Below, one piece after another: positions 7,951-17,629 of a stretch of 64,000 nt of DNA (within the stretch, counting starts at the first letter, position 1; each line of letters begins with the position of its first letter). The notes beneath the pieces were generated by a model, which worked only from the letters and a program-made list of their open reading frames with translations, did no database searches and had not been told where the DNA came from. The DNA comes from Candidatus Harpocratesius repetitus (GTDB taxonomy: Archaea > Asgardarchaeota > Lokiarchaeia > Sigyniarchaeales > Promethearchaeaceae): contig JAIZWK010000001.1 of NCBI GenBank assembly GCA_021498095.1, positions 988,448 through 1,052,447 of the forward strand. The letters run 5' to 3'. A program made the position numbers and the translations under genes.

Positions 7951-8928
7951 TTAACTTTTCCTTAATTCTTTTTCTTTAAACATATGTAATGGAATACCTT
8001 TAACTTTCACGATTTTTTTTTGTCTATTTGAGAGTTTTTGATATAGCTTTTTGTTTATACAAATATGTGTTCTTTTTGGAATAAAATGATCTTTGTGAAT
8101 TATTCCAATTGCTTTTAATGGATTATTTGTCCAATTTTTTAATTTTTCGATAAAGTCAAAAGTGCATTTTATTTTTTCTTTTAGAGATTTAAATTTTGAA
8201 TTACTTTTTGCTTCAATAAAAATCACTTCCTTATTTGAATGAATTGTAACTAAATCTACTCGATGCTTATCTACTATTTTATTTTTTTCCATCTCTTTTT
8301 TGATGTGTTCATCACAGAAAGCTTCAATATTCGTAAGATATTTGTATTGAATGAGATTTTCATCTAAAAAATATTTTAAAATTCTACAATAAAATTCAAT
8401 TTTTTCTGTTTTTCCTTTTTTTGATCGTGGAAACTGATTCATTTCTTTTTTTACTATTTTTTTCCAGAAATTAATCAATAACTTCTGTAACGATTTAATT
8501 TCACTAATAATTTCCAAATTTGCACACTGATTTTTCAGTGAACATGAATTAGTACAAATCAATTTGGTCGGACTACTTTGTGAATAAGTTAAAAGGATAG
8601 TAAAAGGTTCATTAATAAATTCAAGCAAAAACCCATGTAGAAAAATTAGGAATTTATCATCATCTTCAGGAAGGTTTATTGAGCATGGTTTTAATTCTGT
8701 TGAATATTTTTTTTTTTTAATAAATCTTATTAAATTAAAATTTATTCTTGAATAAAAAGCAGAATAATGATCTGGGTTATCTTCATATATTTTTGAAAGA
8801 ATCAAATCATAATATTCATCAGATACATATATGTAAATACAATATTCACTAATATAATTTATCCATTCTTCAAGTGAAGAATTTTTATTGACATCAAAAA
8901 AACCAGGTATAACAGTTGCATTAATCAT
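7951..8928 (-). CDS. Predicted PD-(D/E)XK nuclease partner of the upstream ATPase, 325 aa
   Basis: ATG at 8928, overlapping the last 8 bases of the ATPase gene, so the two are translationally coupled. At about residues 226-245 it reads HRVDLVTIHSNKEVIFIEAKS: an aspartate, then a hydrophobic strand ending E-A-K, the core of a PD-(D/E)XK active site. Helices and a basic C-terminus follow. The N-terminal ~150 residues (INATVIPGFFDVNKN..., four cysteines around CTNSCSLKNQC) are not recognisable and may be a sensor or a small metal-binding domain. The likely role is the effector of a two-gene defence system, by analogy with other ATPase-nuclease pairs; this is inference. Confidence 0.65.
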   Translation of the reverse strand: MINATVIPGFFDVNKNSSLEEWINYISEYCIYIYVSDEYYDLILSKIYEDNPDHYSAFYSRINFNLIRFIKKKKYSTELKPCSINLPEDDDKFLIFLHGFLLEFINEPFTILLTYSQSSPTKLICTNSCSLKNQCANLEIISEIKSLQKLLINFWKKIVKKEMNQFPRSKKGKTEKIEFYCRILKYFLDENLIQYKYLTNIEAFCDEHIKKEMEKNKIVDKHRVDLVTIHSNKEVIFIEAKSNSKFKSLKEKIKCTFDFIEKLKNWTNNPLKAIGIIHKDHFIPKRTHICINKKLYQKLSNRQKKIVKVKGIPLHMFKEKELRKS

Positions 8929-10603
8929 TATTATTCCCTTTTTCTCTATTTTGTCTAATTAATTTTATAATTTCAGATTGTTCTTTCATTGCTTCATCAA
9001 AAAATCCTTTCGGCCAATTTACTATTCCATTTTCATCAATCTTGATTTGCTCAAATTCCATTCCTTTATTTCCCATTTTTATAAAATATACTGCAATTGA
9101 ATTTTTAAGTATATGATCATTATCTTCAACAATACGGCGCACTATTCGATTTATAATATGCTCACTATGTGTCTCAATTATTGTATATCTTTTTGATAAG
9201 CTCATAGCAATAAAAAAATCCGCTAACCGCATTTGTAAATCTGGATGAAGATGAATTTCAGGTTGTTCTAATATTAAAGTGCTTTTTTCTTTCATCCTGA
9301 TGCCCTCAATAAGAATTGGAATTACTTGACTTATTCCGAATCCAACATGTTTTAAATTATATTCATTTATACGAAATCGAAACATTGAATCTGAATTTTG
9401 AGGATATTCTGATTGTATATTTCCAAATTTAAAATAATTTGCCCAGAGATTCAAAATCTCTGAGAGAGTTTTTTTTTTAATTTTTTCAAAATTGTTTTTA
9501 TTTTGGTGGAAAAATTCATTTATTTCTACTTCTTTTTCACTTTCAAAAATTAAAGGTGCATTTTCTCCCCTAATTCCAATTTCTAATTTTTGATCTTCAC
9601 ATATATATCTTAAGGAAGGCTCTTCTCTAAGAGGACCAATAAATGACAGATTTTCTATTTCTACAGTCAATTCGTTTAAGTAATAAGACAATCGGGCGAA
9701 TATAGAATAAATATCATCTTGAATTTGAGAAGTAAAATCATGAACAAGTAATTTAAATTCATTTACAGTATTCTTTTTTTTATTTTTTTCATTTTGGTAC
9801 TTTTCTATTATCTCTTGAATTTTATTTAGTATTTCATTTATTAGTTCATAATCTTTTTGATTTTTTTCAATTTTTATTAAAGTGCTAATTTCTTCTAGAT
9901 AGTTATCAAAATCACCTTCGCTAATTTTTTCAGAATTATATAATTTTTGAATTATTGAAACCAGACCATTAAATTTTTCATCAATTATTGAATTAATTGT
10001 ATTTAAACTAAGGTGGAATTTATTAAAAGATAAAAATAAAAAGTTATTAGCTATATTAAAAAAACTTTTATAAGGAAAACGTAATTGTCTTTTTTTTAAT
10101 ATTGCTAAATCACCTTTTTTTTTAAGAAATTTGAATTTTCTATCTTCTTCAATATTCCATTTCAAAATATATTTTTTTGGATCAGGAATAAATATATATT
10201 TATTTTTTTTATTCATAAAATTCTCAATAAAGTTCAATTCAATTAGATCTATTTTATCAAAAAGTGTATGGCTTTCTTTTTTTTTATAAACCATTTCAAT
10301 AATTATGTCTTTATCTTTAGAAAATTTCAAATGCGTCAATTTAAACATCATTTTTATTGGTTCATCTGGTTTATTTTGCCATGAAATATCTATAAATGAA
10401 CCTAAACGAACAAATTTCCCATTTAAAATTAAATTTTCGAGCGATTGGTTTTTTTCTTCTGATTGCTTAAGTAATAATAAAGACTCTAAAATTGATGTTT
10501 TTCCTGAACTATTTCTTCCGCAAAAAATTGTAATAGGTTTAATTTTTAATCCTTCAAGATGCTTAATTCCTTTAAAATTTTGAATTCCTATTTCATCTAT
10601 CAT
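8921..10603 (-). CDS. AAA ATPase of the OLD/DUF3696-like group, 560 aa
   Basis: ATG at 10603. The N-terminus IDEIGIQNFKGIKHLEGLKI is the standard opening of SMC/RecF/OLD-type ATPases. Walker A is GRNSSGKTS at residues 29-37. A Q-loop and charged helical insertions lie between. Walker B is TLILEQPEIHLHPDLQ near residue 443, with the signature-like GFGISQVIPIL before it and an H-loop TIIETHSEHIINRIVRRI near residue 477. The C-terminal tail GMEFEQIKIDENGIVNWPKGF matches the pattern of DUF3696-type ATPases. No TOPRIM domain is visible, so the neighbouring nuclease-like protein probably supplies the effector activity. Such pairs are common in prokaryotic immunity. Confidence 0.85.
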   Translation of the reverse strand: MIDEIGIQNFKGIKHLEGLKIKPITIFCGRNSSGKTSILESLLLLKQSEEKNQSLENLILNGKFVRLGSFIDISWQNKPDEPIKMMFKLTHLKFSKDKDIIIEMVYKKKESHTLFDKIDLIELNFIENFMNKKNKYIFIPDPKKYILKWNIEEDRKFKFLKKKGDLAILKKRQLRFPYKSFFNIANNFLFLSFNKFHLSLNTINSIIDEKFNGLVSIIQKLYNSEKISEGDFDNYLEEISTLIKIEKNQKDYELINEILNKIQEIIEKYQNEKNKKKNTVNEFKLLVHDFTSQIQDDIYSIFARLSYYLNELTVEIENLSFIGPLREEPSLRYICEDQKLEIGIRGENAPLIFESEKEVEINEFFHQNKNNFEKIKKKTLSEILNLWANYFKFGNIQSEYPQNSDSMFRFRINEYNLKHVGFGISQVIPILIEGIRMKEKSTLILEQPEIHLHPDLQMRLADFFIAMSLSKRYTIIETHSEHIINRIVRRIVEDNDHILKNSIAVYFIKMGNKGMEFEQIKIDENGIVNWPKGFFDEAMKEQSEIIKLIRQNREKGNNND

Positions 10604-10999
10604 AGTATTAAATTAAATAAAAAACCCTATAAAATCATTGGAAAATATATCCTTCATTTTTTTAAATCGGACTTTAGCTAATGCTAAAAGTGAAATTTTT
10701 TGATTTTAATATAATAAAGTATACTATAGATATGTTTCTTTAAAAAAATTCTTCAAAATCTTTCATTTCGCTTCTTTTTTATCCATTATTGCTTATTCAT
10801 AATGGAAGGTGTTTTTGTTCGATTAAAATTGTTAGAATTGGATCAATGTCTTAAAAAAATTAGTGAAATTTGAATAATAAGTCATAAATAAATGAAAGTT
10901 CAAGATAAAATGAATAATTCGCACCAAAATTTATAGTGGGAGGTATTAATGCTCAAATTTTTAAAGCCTTGATAATCTTTCATATCTTGGTGATAAAAA
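10604..10999. other. Intergenic region without a gene
   Basis: 396 bases between divergently oriented genes. It is A/T-rich, with short stop-filled frames on both strands. It presumably holds the promoters of the ATPase (leftward) and DUF3795 (rightward) genes. I see no hairpin or repeat worth naming. Confidence 0.5.
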
Positions 11000-11338
11000 A
11001 TGGCACCAAAAATCGCTTATTGTGGTCTTGATTGCTTAAAATGTCCAGCATATATTGCCACTGTGGAAAATAATACTGATCAATTGACTGAACTTAGTAA
11101 AAAATGGAGTTCTCCTGAAATGCAATTTTCTCCTGAAGATATTAAGTGTAAAGGATGTACTCAGTCAGTTCAACTGTTTTCCTGGTGTTCTAACTGTGAT
11201 ATAAGAAATTGTGCAATGAGTAGAAATATTGAAAATTGTGGTTATTGTGGAGAATATCCATGTGATAAGTTAACCCCCTCTCATGAAAATAACCCAGAAG
11301 CGAGAACAACCTTAGATCGAATTCATGAAAAATTGTAA
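11000..11338 (+). CDS. DUF3795 cysteine-rich protein, 112 aa
   Basis: ATG at 11000. The opening IAYCGLDCLKCPAYIAT, the middle IKCKGCTQS...WCSNCDIRNCA and the following NCGYCGEYPC are the cysteine pattern of DUF3795, a small zinc- or metal-binding family common in archaea and anaerobic bacteria. All expected cysteines appear to be present and the length is normal. Biochemical role not established. It stands alone between an accessory island and conserved genes. Confidence 0.85.
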   Translation: MAPKIAYCGLDCLKCPAYIATVENNTDQLTELSKKWSSPEMQFSPEDIKCKGCTQSVQLFSWCSNCDIRNCAMSRNIENCGYCGEYPCDKLTPSHENNPEARTTLDRIHEKL

Positions 11339-11441
11339 TCTTTTTTCATTTTAATTCATCATTTCATCAATCAGCATTTTATCGATCTTTATTTTTTTAT
11401 CCCTTAATGAAAAATACCTTGATTTAATTCACCTTATATAA

Positions 11442-11490
11442 ATTCACTTCATTTCACTTCACTTTATTTCACTTTATTTCACTTCATTTC
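11442..11490. repeat. Short tandem repeat, period about 10 bp
   Basis: About five imperfect copies of a 10-base unit close to TTCACTTCAT or TTCACTTTAT. They lie between the stop of DUF3795 and the 3' end of the next, convergent gene. Probably simple-sequence expansion; no function proposed. Confidence 0.7.
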
Positions 11491-12542
11491 GGCTGAATTT
11501 TTCGGCGATTTTTAAAAAATTTCCATTTCTGCACACTATATCGTATTCCAAAACCAACGGCCAGCAATCCTATAATTCCACCTCCCAACATCACCCCTGC
11601 TTTCCAATCAAATATTACTTTATGAGCGGAAGGAGTAAAAGGAGGGGGAGAAAAAGTGTCATTTGCATTAGTATTTGAAGAGTTATTATCATCAGGTGTA
11701 ATTGGAGCATATGGGTTGAAAGGATTTTCATTTACAGAATTTGGTGTCGAATATTTTGGGAGAATCTGAACGCTCATATTACCTTGTTCACTGCTCGTTG
11801 GATTACGCATCCATACTCTATACAAAAGTAAAATTCGGTTAGTTGAATAATAGGCTTCCAAGCTCATTACCAAAAAGTAGATAAGAATTCGGTAGTAAAA
11901 ATCAATTCTTAAGCTTAAACCGTTAGAGTTTACAGTCAAATTCGCTTTAAACTTATCATCTTGATTTACTTCGTCTAAAAGCGGATCGAATTCGGCTTTT
12001 TGAGCAGAAAAATTTGTTTCTAAGGGCAGTAATAAAGATACAAGGGTGAAATTGGAGAAGAAGTCTTCAGCAAGATTTCCAGATAAAATTGCTTCCGAGT
12101 GGTTGCAAAAAGTTGAATTTAGTTGAGTAACATCAGTTACATTAAAATAATCGTAAGAAAGAAATAAGTGAGTAGAATTCTGATTTACAGCGGTGAGATT
12201 ATAGCGAAAAAGTTCGAATTTTTGGCCAAAAGTAACATTATAAGTTAATATATCTCCGACTTTGGCTCCTAAACTAAGATTAAGTGATGAACTTGATCTG
12301 GGGTCTTTATCTATATCTTTTCTTTTAAAGGAATTAAATGTATCTTGTGTTTCCCGTGTGTGAATATTGTGAATCGTATGAATTTTATGAGTCGTGTGAA
12401 TCGTATGAATAGTTTCAATCGAGGTGGGAGCGATTATAATAGATAAAAATGGGGAAGTAAGTATTAATGCAAAAATTATTCCGCTATAAAATAATGGTCG
12501 ATTTTTATTCACTAATTTCACATATCCTATTATTTTTTTCAT
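11484..12542 (-). CDS. Membrane-anchored surface protein with a His-triplet repeat, 352 aa
   Basis: ATG at 12542. An N-terminal hydrophobic segment (residues 17-38) is followed by a run of X-I/T-H triplets at about residues 44-62 (ETIHTIHTTHKIHT...), then a beta-rich ectodomain. That domain has many N-x-S/T sites and starts LGAKVGDILTYNVTF, typical of archaeal exported proteins. A Pro/Ser/Asn-rich stalk (residues ~265-310), a C-terminal transmembrane helix (~316-338) and a basic tail KWKFFKNRRK follow. This is type I-like surface topology with both ends in or near the membrane. The His triplets could bind metal, or may simply be a 9-bp repeat expansion in the DNA. No family assigned. Confidence 0.75.
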   Translation of the reverse strand: MKKIIGYVKLVNKNRPLFYSGIIFALILTSPFLSIIIAPTSIETIHTIHTTHKIHTIHNIHTRETQDTFNSFKRKDIDKDPRSSSSLNLSLGAKVGDILTYNVTFGQKFELFRYNLTAVNQNSTHLFLSYDYFNVTDVTQLNSTFCNHSEAILSGNLAEDFFSNFTLVSLLLPLETNFSAQKAEFDPLLDEVNQDDKFKANLTVNSNGLSLRIDFYYRILIYFLVMSLEAYYSTNRILLLYRVWMRNPTSSEQGNMSVQILPKYSTPNSVNENPFNPYAPITPDDNNSSNTNANDTFSPPPFTPSAHKVIFDWKAGVMLGGGIIGLLAVGFGIRYSVQKWKFFKNRRKIQPK

Positions 12543-12572
12543 CTTTAATTATTTTACTCACTATTCACTCGA

Positions 12573-12959
12573 TCAAGGTGATTTTTCTTCAACGATGGCT
12601 AAAATATGGCCGTCTAAATCCATGCCGTAACCCACACGATCGCCCCAATCACGGAGTTTTATGGGTGATATGATTTTGCCACCAAATTTTTCAATACGTT
12701 GCAAGATTGTCGTTGGATGTTTATCAAAAATGTAAAGTTCACAGTGTGGTATTCCTACTGCTTGATCTGGATGGGGAATTTGATTTTTTAGAAGTTTCAT
12801 GATTCCATTATTGGGCATTAATCCAAAACGAAATCTCGAAGGAAGCATGAATTCAGTCATTCCAGGCACATTGAGAATCGGTTTAACTCCAAATACATGG
12901 ATATAAAAGTTAGTACTCGATATTTGATCTTTTACATATAAAATAGCAAATGATTGCAT
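12573..12959 (-). CDS. VOC (glyoxalase/bleomycin-resistance fold) protein, 128 aa
   Basis: ATG at 12959. The pattern FAILYVKDQISSTNFYIHVFGVKP at the start and GDRVGYGMDLDGHILAIVEE at the end is that of a single VOC-superfamily protomer (two beta-alpha-beta-beta-beta modules, usually dimeric). The substrate cannot be told. It lies between the surface-protein gene and PAN; its 3' end is 30 bases from the start of the former on the same strand, so they may share a transcript. Confidence 0.85.
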   Translation of the reverse strand: MQSFAILYVKDQISSTNFYIHVFGVKPILNVPGMTEFMLPSRFRFGLMPNNGIMKLLKNQIPHPDQAVGIPHCELYIFDKHPTTILQRIEKFGGKIISPIKLRDWGDRVGYGMDLDGHILAIVEEKSP

Positions 12960-13190
12960 GAGAATTAAGAAGAGAAGCTTGCTTAAGAGTTATTACAATT
13001 AATTGAGTGATCAAATTTTCCAAAGATTCTGATGAGGATTTTAAAAAATCACTGGAATATTTATAAAAAATAATTTAAATAGAGTGGTTTGGTTATAAAT
13101 TCTTGAGCAAAACTTTTTCAGAAACCATTAGTTTTGATCTTATGTGCAGAATCGAGTTTTAAAAAAAAAAAATAATGAGGGTGTTGATTT

Positions 13191-14306
13191 ATGTCCGAAT
13201 CTGAATTAAAAAAAATCCGAGAACAATTAGCCCGCGCTTTGCGTGAGCGTGATAGATATCGGAATGAACTGGATCGACTTCAGCGCCGAATTAATAAAAT
13301 GGCAGTTCCACCATTACTGCTAGCCACCGTATCTCGGATTGTAGATGATGCTTTTGCGGTCATTCACACCCCATCAGGAAATGATTTTCTGGTTGCCAGC
13401 CCGTTTGAATCCTTAAAAGCGGGGGATGTGGTAGGAGTGGATCAACAAACACTTAAAATCGTGAAAATTTTGCCCCCAAATGTTGATGCATTTGTTGCAG
13501 GTATGGAATTAGATGAAAAACCACGAGAAACCTACGAAGATATTGGTGGACTTGATGATATTATTGTAACTCTGCGTGAAGTTGTTGAATTACCCCTTAC
13601 TAATCCTGAATTGTTTGAGATAATTGGAATTGAACCGCCAAATGGTGTTCTTTTAGAAGGGCCTCCTGGAACAGGGAAGACATTGATTGCTCGAGCCGTA
13701 GCAAATGCGACCAATGCAACATTCATTAGATTGGTTGGTTCTGAATTAATTCAAAAGTATATTGGTGAAGGTGCTCGTTTAGTGCGTGAACTGTTTGCTT
13801 TGGCACGAGAAAAAGCACCTGCTGTATTGTTTATCGATGAAATTGATGCAGTAGCATCTAAACGAACGCAAGATTCTCAAGTTTCAGATCGTGAAGTTCA
13901 ACGAACCTTGATGCAGTTATTGGCTGAAATGGATGGATTTAACGCTTTAGATCAAGTAAAAATAATAGCCGCAACCAATCGTCCAGATATTTTGGACCCT
14001 GCCATTCTCCGTCCTGGTCGTTTCGATCGGATTATTAAGGTCGGATTACCCGATGCCAAAGGTAGGGCAGAAATATTCAAAATTCATACCAGAAATATGC
14101 CGTTAGAAAATGTTAATCTTGAAAAAATGGCAATGCAATTGGAAAATCTCTCCGGTGCTGATATAAAATCCATTTGTACCGAAGCAGGAATGAATGCAAT
14201 TCGATCAAATCGTAAAACGGTAAAAATGGAAGATTTCAAGTTTGCCTATGATAAATATATCAGAAAAGTACGGGAAAGTCGACCGGCTGCGCCCGTATAT
14301 TCCTAA
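13191..14306 (+). CDS. pan: Proteasome-activating nucleotidase (PAN), AAA+ ATPase
   Basis: 371 aa, ATG at 13191. The order is typical of PAN/Rpt proteins: an N-terminal coiled coil (residues 4-38), an OB domain, then the AAA+ core introduced by YEDIGGLDD. Walker A is GPPGTGKT near residue 157 and Walker B is [11 protein letters not shown]. The second region of homology contains [21 protein letters not shown]. The C-terminus PVYS ends in a hydrophobic-Tyr-X (HbYX) motif, which in this family docks into the 20S proteasome and opens its gate. The product unfolds proteins for the archaeal proteasome in the cytoplasm. No proteasome subunit gene is in the window. Confidence 0.97.
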   Translation: MSESELKKIREQLARALRERDRYRNELDRLQRRINKMAVPPLLLATVSRIVDDAFAVIHTPSGNDFLVASPFESLKAGDVVGVDQQTLKIVKILPPNVDAFVAGMELDEKPRETYEDIGGLDDIIVTLREVVELPLTNPELFEIIGIEPPNGVLLEGPPGTGKTLIARAVANATNATFIRLVGSELIQKYIGEGARLVRELFALAREKAPAVLFIDEIDAVASKRTQDSQVSDREVQRTLMQLLAEMDGFNALDQVKIIAATNRPDILDPAILRPGRFDRIIKVGLPDAKGRAEIFKIHTRNMPLENVNLEKMAMQLENLSGADIKSICTEAGMNAIRSNRKTVKMEDFKFAYDKYIRKVRESRPAAPVYS

Positions 14307-14422
14307 AACCTATTTTTTTTACTGATTACTGATTTAGCAGGTAATAATACATTGTAACTGAAGAAATTAGAGCAAGGTTACGAAATCCAAGAAATTTTGG
14401 ATGAAATTCGGCAATTTCTATA

Positions 14423-14707
14423 GTGGAAAATATTCACATTAGTTCTTATGAAGAATATTTTCTTTTATTTGATAATTACCTCCACGCAAAAATAAAATAT
14501 GATAGTCTAAATGAGGTGTTAAAGCAGCTGCTTTCCACTCCTTGTTCACGAGGGGCAAATATCTCCATAAAATATGAAGAATATGCACCTAAAATTGATT
14601 TGGTTTTCAACCAGTTATTAAATAAAAAACGAATAAATAGAGGATGCATAAGAAAATATGGAACAAAGCAAAAACCCCGCCAGTTTTTAAGAGTGAGCTA
14701 TAAGTGA
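14423..14707 (+). CDS. Doubtful small protein or gene remnant, 94 aa
   Basis: GTG start at 14423. The product MENIHISSYEEYFLLFDNYLHAK... is helical and unrecognised. Its last 100 bases overlap the convergent transporter gene, so its C-terminal third may be artefact. Directly upstream, in another frame, the 21 codons LKKLEQGYEIQEILDEIRQF (14358-14423) look coding and end exactly at this start. The two may be pieces of one frameshifted gene. Confidence 0.3.
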   Translation: MENIHISSYEEYFLLFDNYLHAKIKYDSLNEVLKQLLSTPCSRGANISIKYEEYAPKIDLVFNQLLNKKRINRGCIRKYGTKQKPRQFLRVSYK

Positions 14708-15956
14708 AACCTTCTACCCGATTCTTCTTAGCTAAGTTTAAGGTCATTAAATCACAGGTTGCTCCTTGGGGAAGGAGATTGCCACCCAAATTTATACCAA
14801 GAAGAAATGCGATTAGGACCACATCTGGAATATTCCCAGGATATAAATGTCGTAAAATGATAATTAAAAGAACAGCAGTGGGATTACTGGCTAAAAATCC
14901 TGAAAATAAACTGGATACTAATAACACGCCGATAGCAGCTATGAAAGTATTACTTAAATCAAAGAAAGAAAGCCCGGTTGCTATAAAAGTGAATGTTTCA
15001 TTGAATTCCATAGCACCAATCAAGATAAAAAGGGCGATAAAAAAGAAAATAACCTTAAGATCAACCTTTTTGATGGTTTGCACCAGAGGGATTTGGTTAA
15101 GAAGGGTCATTATTATCCCTCCAAAAAAAGCGATTAAATAAGAATATTCTGCAAAAAAGACAAATCCCGCAATAATTACACCAAAATAAATAGAATTTAG
15201 GGTAAAACGCTTGCGATCTCTGATAACTAAGTCAGGGTTCATAATTTCCAAGAATAATATACGCTGTTGTTCTGTAGGGGGATTATATTTTCGTAGAACA
15301 AGCAGATCAAGCAATACCAAAGTCAAAACTAAAGTAATGATAATGAATGGACCCATTTTTGCCATAAACCAAATAAGATCAAGCCCGAATTCGGAGGAGA
15401 TCAAGATATTCTTCGAAGAAGAAAAAGGAGTTAATACCGAACCAATATTAATAGTGATTGTGATTCCGTAAAGGAATGGTGATGGGTTGATTTTGAGAAT
15501 ACGACAGGCACGAATAACCAAGGGCACGAATAGAACTGCTACAGTGACATCAGCTATTATTGTTGCCACCAGAGTACTGATGGTGCATATCATGTAGAAA
15601 AAGAAACGGTGATTACCTTTAGTGATTTGCAGGGTTTTTACTGCCACCCACTGGAATATTTTATATTCTTCAGCAACAGCTACGATGATCTGCATTCCTA
15701 AAATAAATATTAACGGTTGGAATTCAATCATGTTAAAGAAAATCTGCATCCAACTAAGTTCTTGAACCTTTACTGGATCAATCCAACTCAAGAAACTGGC
15801 GGCATCTGCTTTTGGAATATAAATACTCGTCAGAACTGCCGCAATAATGGCACAGATGAGCGAAACAGCAACATAATCCATATTTTCGCGGCTAAAGACA
15901 ATAAGGATAGCTACAAACAAGGTGATTTCAATTGCCAGCAAGATGTAATTTACCAA
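14607..15956 (-). CDS. Ion or organic-anion transporter, ArsB/NhaD/SLC13 (IT) superfamily
   Basis: 449 aa with about 11-12 membrane spans across the whole length. Features typical of the IT superfamily are ATIIADVTVAVLFVPLV, TITINIGSVLTPFSSSKNILI (a family re-entrant-loop-like NxGSxxTPxxxxxN pattern) and, in the second half, SGFLASNPTAVLLIIIL and LGINLGGNLLPQGATCDLM. It is probably a Na+/H+ antiporter or anion permease of the inner membrane; the substrate cannot be read from sequence. The start is TTG at 15956, because an in-frame stop lies three codons upstream and no ATG is near. The start region overlaps the 3' end of a decayed nucleotidyltransferase gene. Confidence 0.88.
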   Translation of the reverse strand: MVNYILLAIEITLFVAILIVFSRENMDYVAVSLICAIIAAVLTSIYIPKADAASFLSWIDPVKVQELSWMQIFFNMIEFQPLIFILGMQIIVAVAEEYKIFQWVAVKTLQITKGNHRFFFYMICTISTLVATIIADVTVAVLFVPLVIRACRILKINPSPFLYGITITINIGSVLTPFSSSKNILISSEFGLDLIWFMAKMGPFIIITLVLTLVLLDLLVLRKYNPPTEQQRILFLEIMNPDLVIRDRKRFTLNSIYFGVIIAGFVFFAEYSYLIAFFGGIIMTLLNQIPLVQTIKKVDLKVIFFFIALFILIGAMEFNETFTFIATGLSFFDLSNTFIAAIGVLLVSSLFSGFLASNPTAVLLIIILRHLYPGNIPDVVLIAFLLGINLGGNLLPQGATCDLMTLNLAKKNRVEGFTYSSLLKTGGVFALFHIFLCILYLFVFYLITG

Positions 15957-16213
15957 GTTCTTTCACTTTACTCATTATGGAAAAAAAAAAATTTCTTCAA
16001 TGATTTTGTTTTGAATATAGAGTGATAATTCTTCAATGAAATGAATATCATATATTTTTATATTTTTTTCTAAATTTTTGTAAATATATTTATGAATAGG
16101 ATATAAATCTTGGTTGAGAATTACAATACAATTGTCCATATCGGTTTACTCTGTTTCTTCCCATGATAAATATGAACCATACATAATAACTCCCAAAATC
16201 GAATTTTTGTCTA
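15928..16213 (-). pseudogene. Remnant of a minimal nucleotidyltransferase (MNT/pol-beta fold) gene
   Basis: A minus-strand frame reads SILGVIMYGSYLSWEETE, then TAA, then TDMDNCIVILNQDLYPIHKYI and on to a TGA at 15928. GS...W...(S/T)DxD is the catalytic pattern of small nucleotidyltransferases. The sequence shows a nonsense change just before the DxD, and the 5' end is cut off by IS copy B at 16214. The missing N-terminal codons are not visible beyond the IS. The gene is dead, and its tail now overlaps the transporter start codon. Confidence 0.6.
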
Positions 16214-17629
16214 CATTATCAATGTAATTGGTTTTTTATAGATTTTCTGAGCTTGAAATCATGCTGAAGCTCAATTTTTTGTTTAAATCATATAGTACTT
16301 TCCAAATTTCTTTGCATTGAAGAAGTGCATAATTATCTCGAAAGATAAAGGGAATAATTTAAAAGATAAGCTTTTTTACCCGTAAATATGTCGACAAATC
16401 TTCAGGAAAATCCATCGGTTGGGGCCGATATCGGACAAATTACTCCTAATCAGATTAATCCGCAGTTACTTTTAGATATTGCGGAGGTCATAGATCCTGT
16501 GATTTCCCAAAAATTGCCTTTAAAACAAAGTGGGTTTTCCTATACGATCTTCGTTCTGTTTGCATGTTGTATGCAAATATTAAGACTTTCGCCCCGACAC
16601 ACATCAGAAGTTATTCAAAAAAAGTGTTCTCGTGCTCAAATTTCATTTCAATCCTACTCAGTTACCAAATTTTCAAATGGTAAACAACGGAGATTCTTCC
16701 CTGATGAACCTGCTTTTTCTCGATGTTTTCAAACCTTGTCTAAGTTAGATTTAGTTGAAGCATTTTGGAATTCTGTACTTTTGGCACATTTATTAATTCT
16801 CAAATCTCTAAAAATTGTAAGTTCAGATCTAAAGTTAATAGCAGATTACACCGATACACCCTGTAAAAAAAATATGCAAGATCCATATTGTTTTGGAAAG
16901 AAAGAAGGTAAAACCGTTCATCGTACGCTTAGTTTTTCCGTTATTTCAGGTGATTTTCATCATATGATTGCCAATTTTAAAATTAAAAAGCGTCAAGATA
17001 AACTTCCTTTGTTTCACAATGTCCATGAGATGCTAGTTTCTAACTGCTTTTCCATAAAATATGTTATGCTTGACCGAGGGTTTTATCGTATATGAATACT
17101 AAAGTTCTTTTAGCAGAAACATGTGACCGTGATTATGCCTGGAAGAAAATGTGCGCAGACAAAACAAGAATTCATTCAAGATTTTAATCAAAATAAAATC
17201 CGTGAACAAATTACCAGCAGTCGAATATTTCCCCTAATTGATATGATCTGCTCAAAATCTGGCATAAGAACCCTACACGGCAATGAGAATTATATTCGAG
17301 ATCTCTATCGCCGAAAATAGTTGATAGAAATTGCATTTCATGAAATGAATCGGTTAGGCATTGCACAAAAGGTGCAAGATCTCAATATTTGGCTGAATGT
17401 TATGTGAATTCGGTGCTTTTTGTACAATATATGGCAGACACAACGATTTCTAATAAAAGAAACGATCCTACCGCAGCAGATTTAGAATTGAATTAATTTC
17501 TTGGAATGTGCTCAAATCATCGGTATCCATTATATATATCATCCATGAATTGGAAGGAGTAACATTATCATGGAGAAATGAATAGATTAATCCTATATAG
17601 AAGAAAAAGGATCAATTACATAGTGAATG
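16214..17629 (+). mobile_element. IS element copy B, internally deleted
   Basis: 1416 bp, about 140 bp shorter than copies A and C. The ends CATTaTCaATGTAATTG and (inward from 17629) CATTcACtATGTAATTG match the other copies. No target duplication is found: the left flank is TTTGTCTA and the right flank TATTATAT. The flanks were therefore probably rearranged after insertion. The transposase gene inside is broken in several ways. Confidence 0.85.
16388..17562 (+). pseudogene. Broken transposase of IS copy B
   Basis: ATG at 16388. Sequence closely related to the 434-aa transposase runs to residue 235, where a TGA interrupts just after the catalytic LDRGFYR. Later damage includes a deletion of about 140 bases after the GRKCAQTKQ segment, and TGG changed to TAG in the motif equivalent to RQRWYIE. 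Two plus-strand frames (16388-17095 and 17123-17320) are pieces of this one dead gene. Confidence 0.9.

Noticed and set aside
14704..15471. Plus-strand frames opposite the ion transporter
   Set aside because: Their translations are Lys/Arg-rich, as expected from the complement of hydrophobic codons; the minus-strand transporter explains the region.
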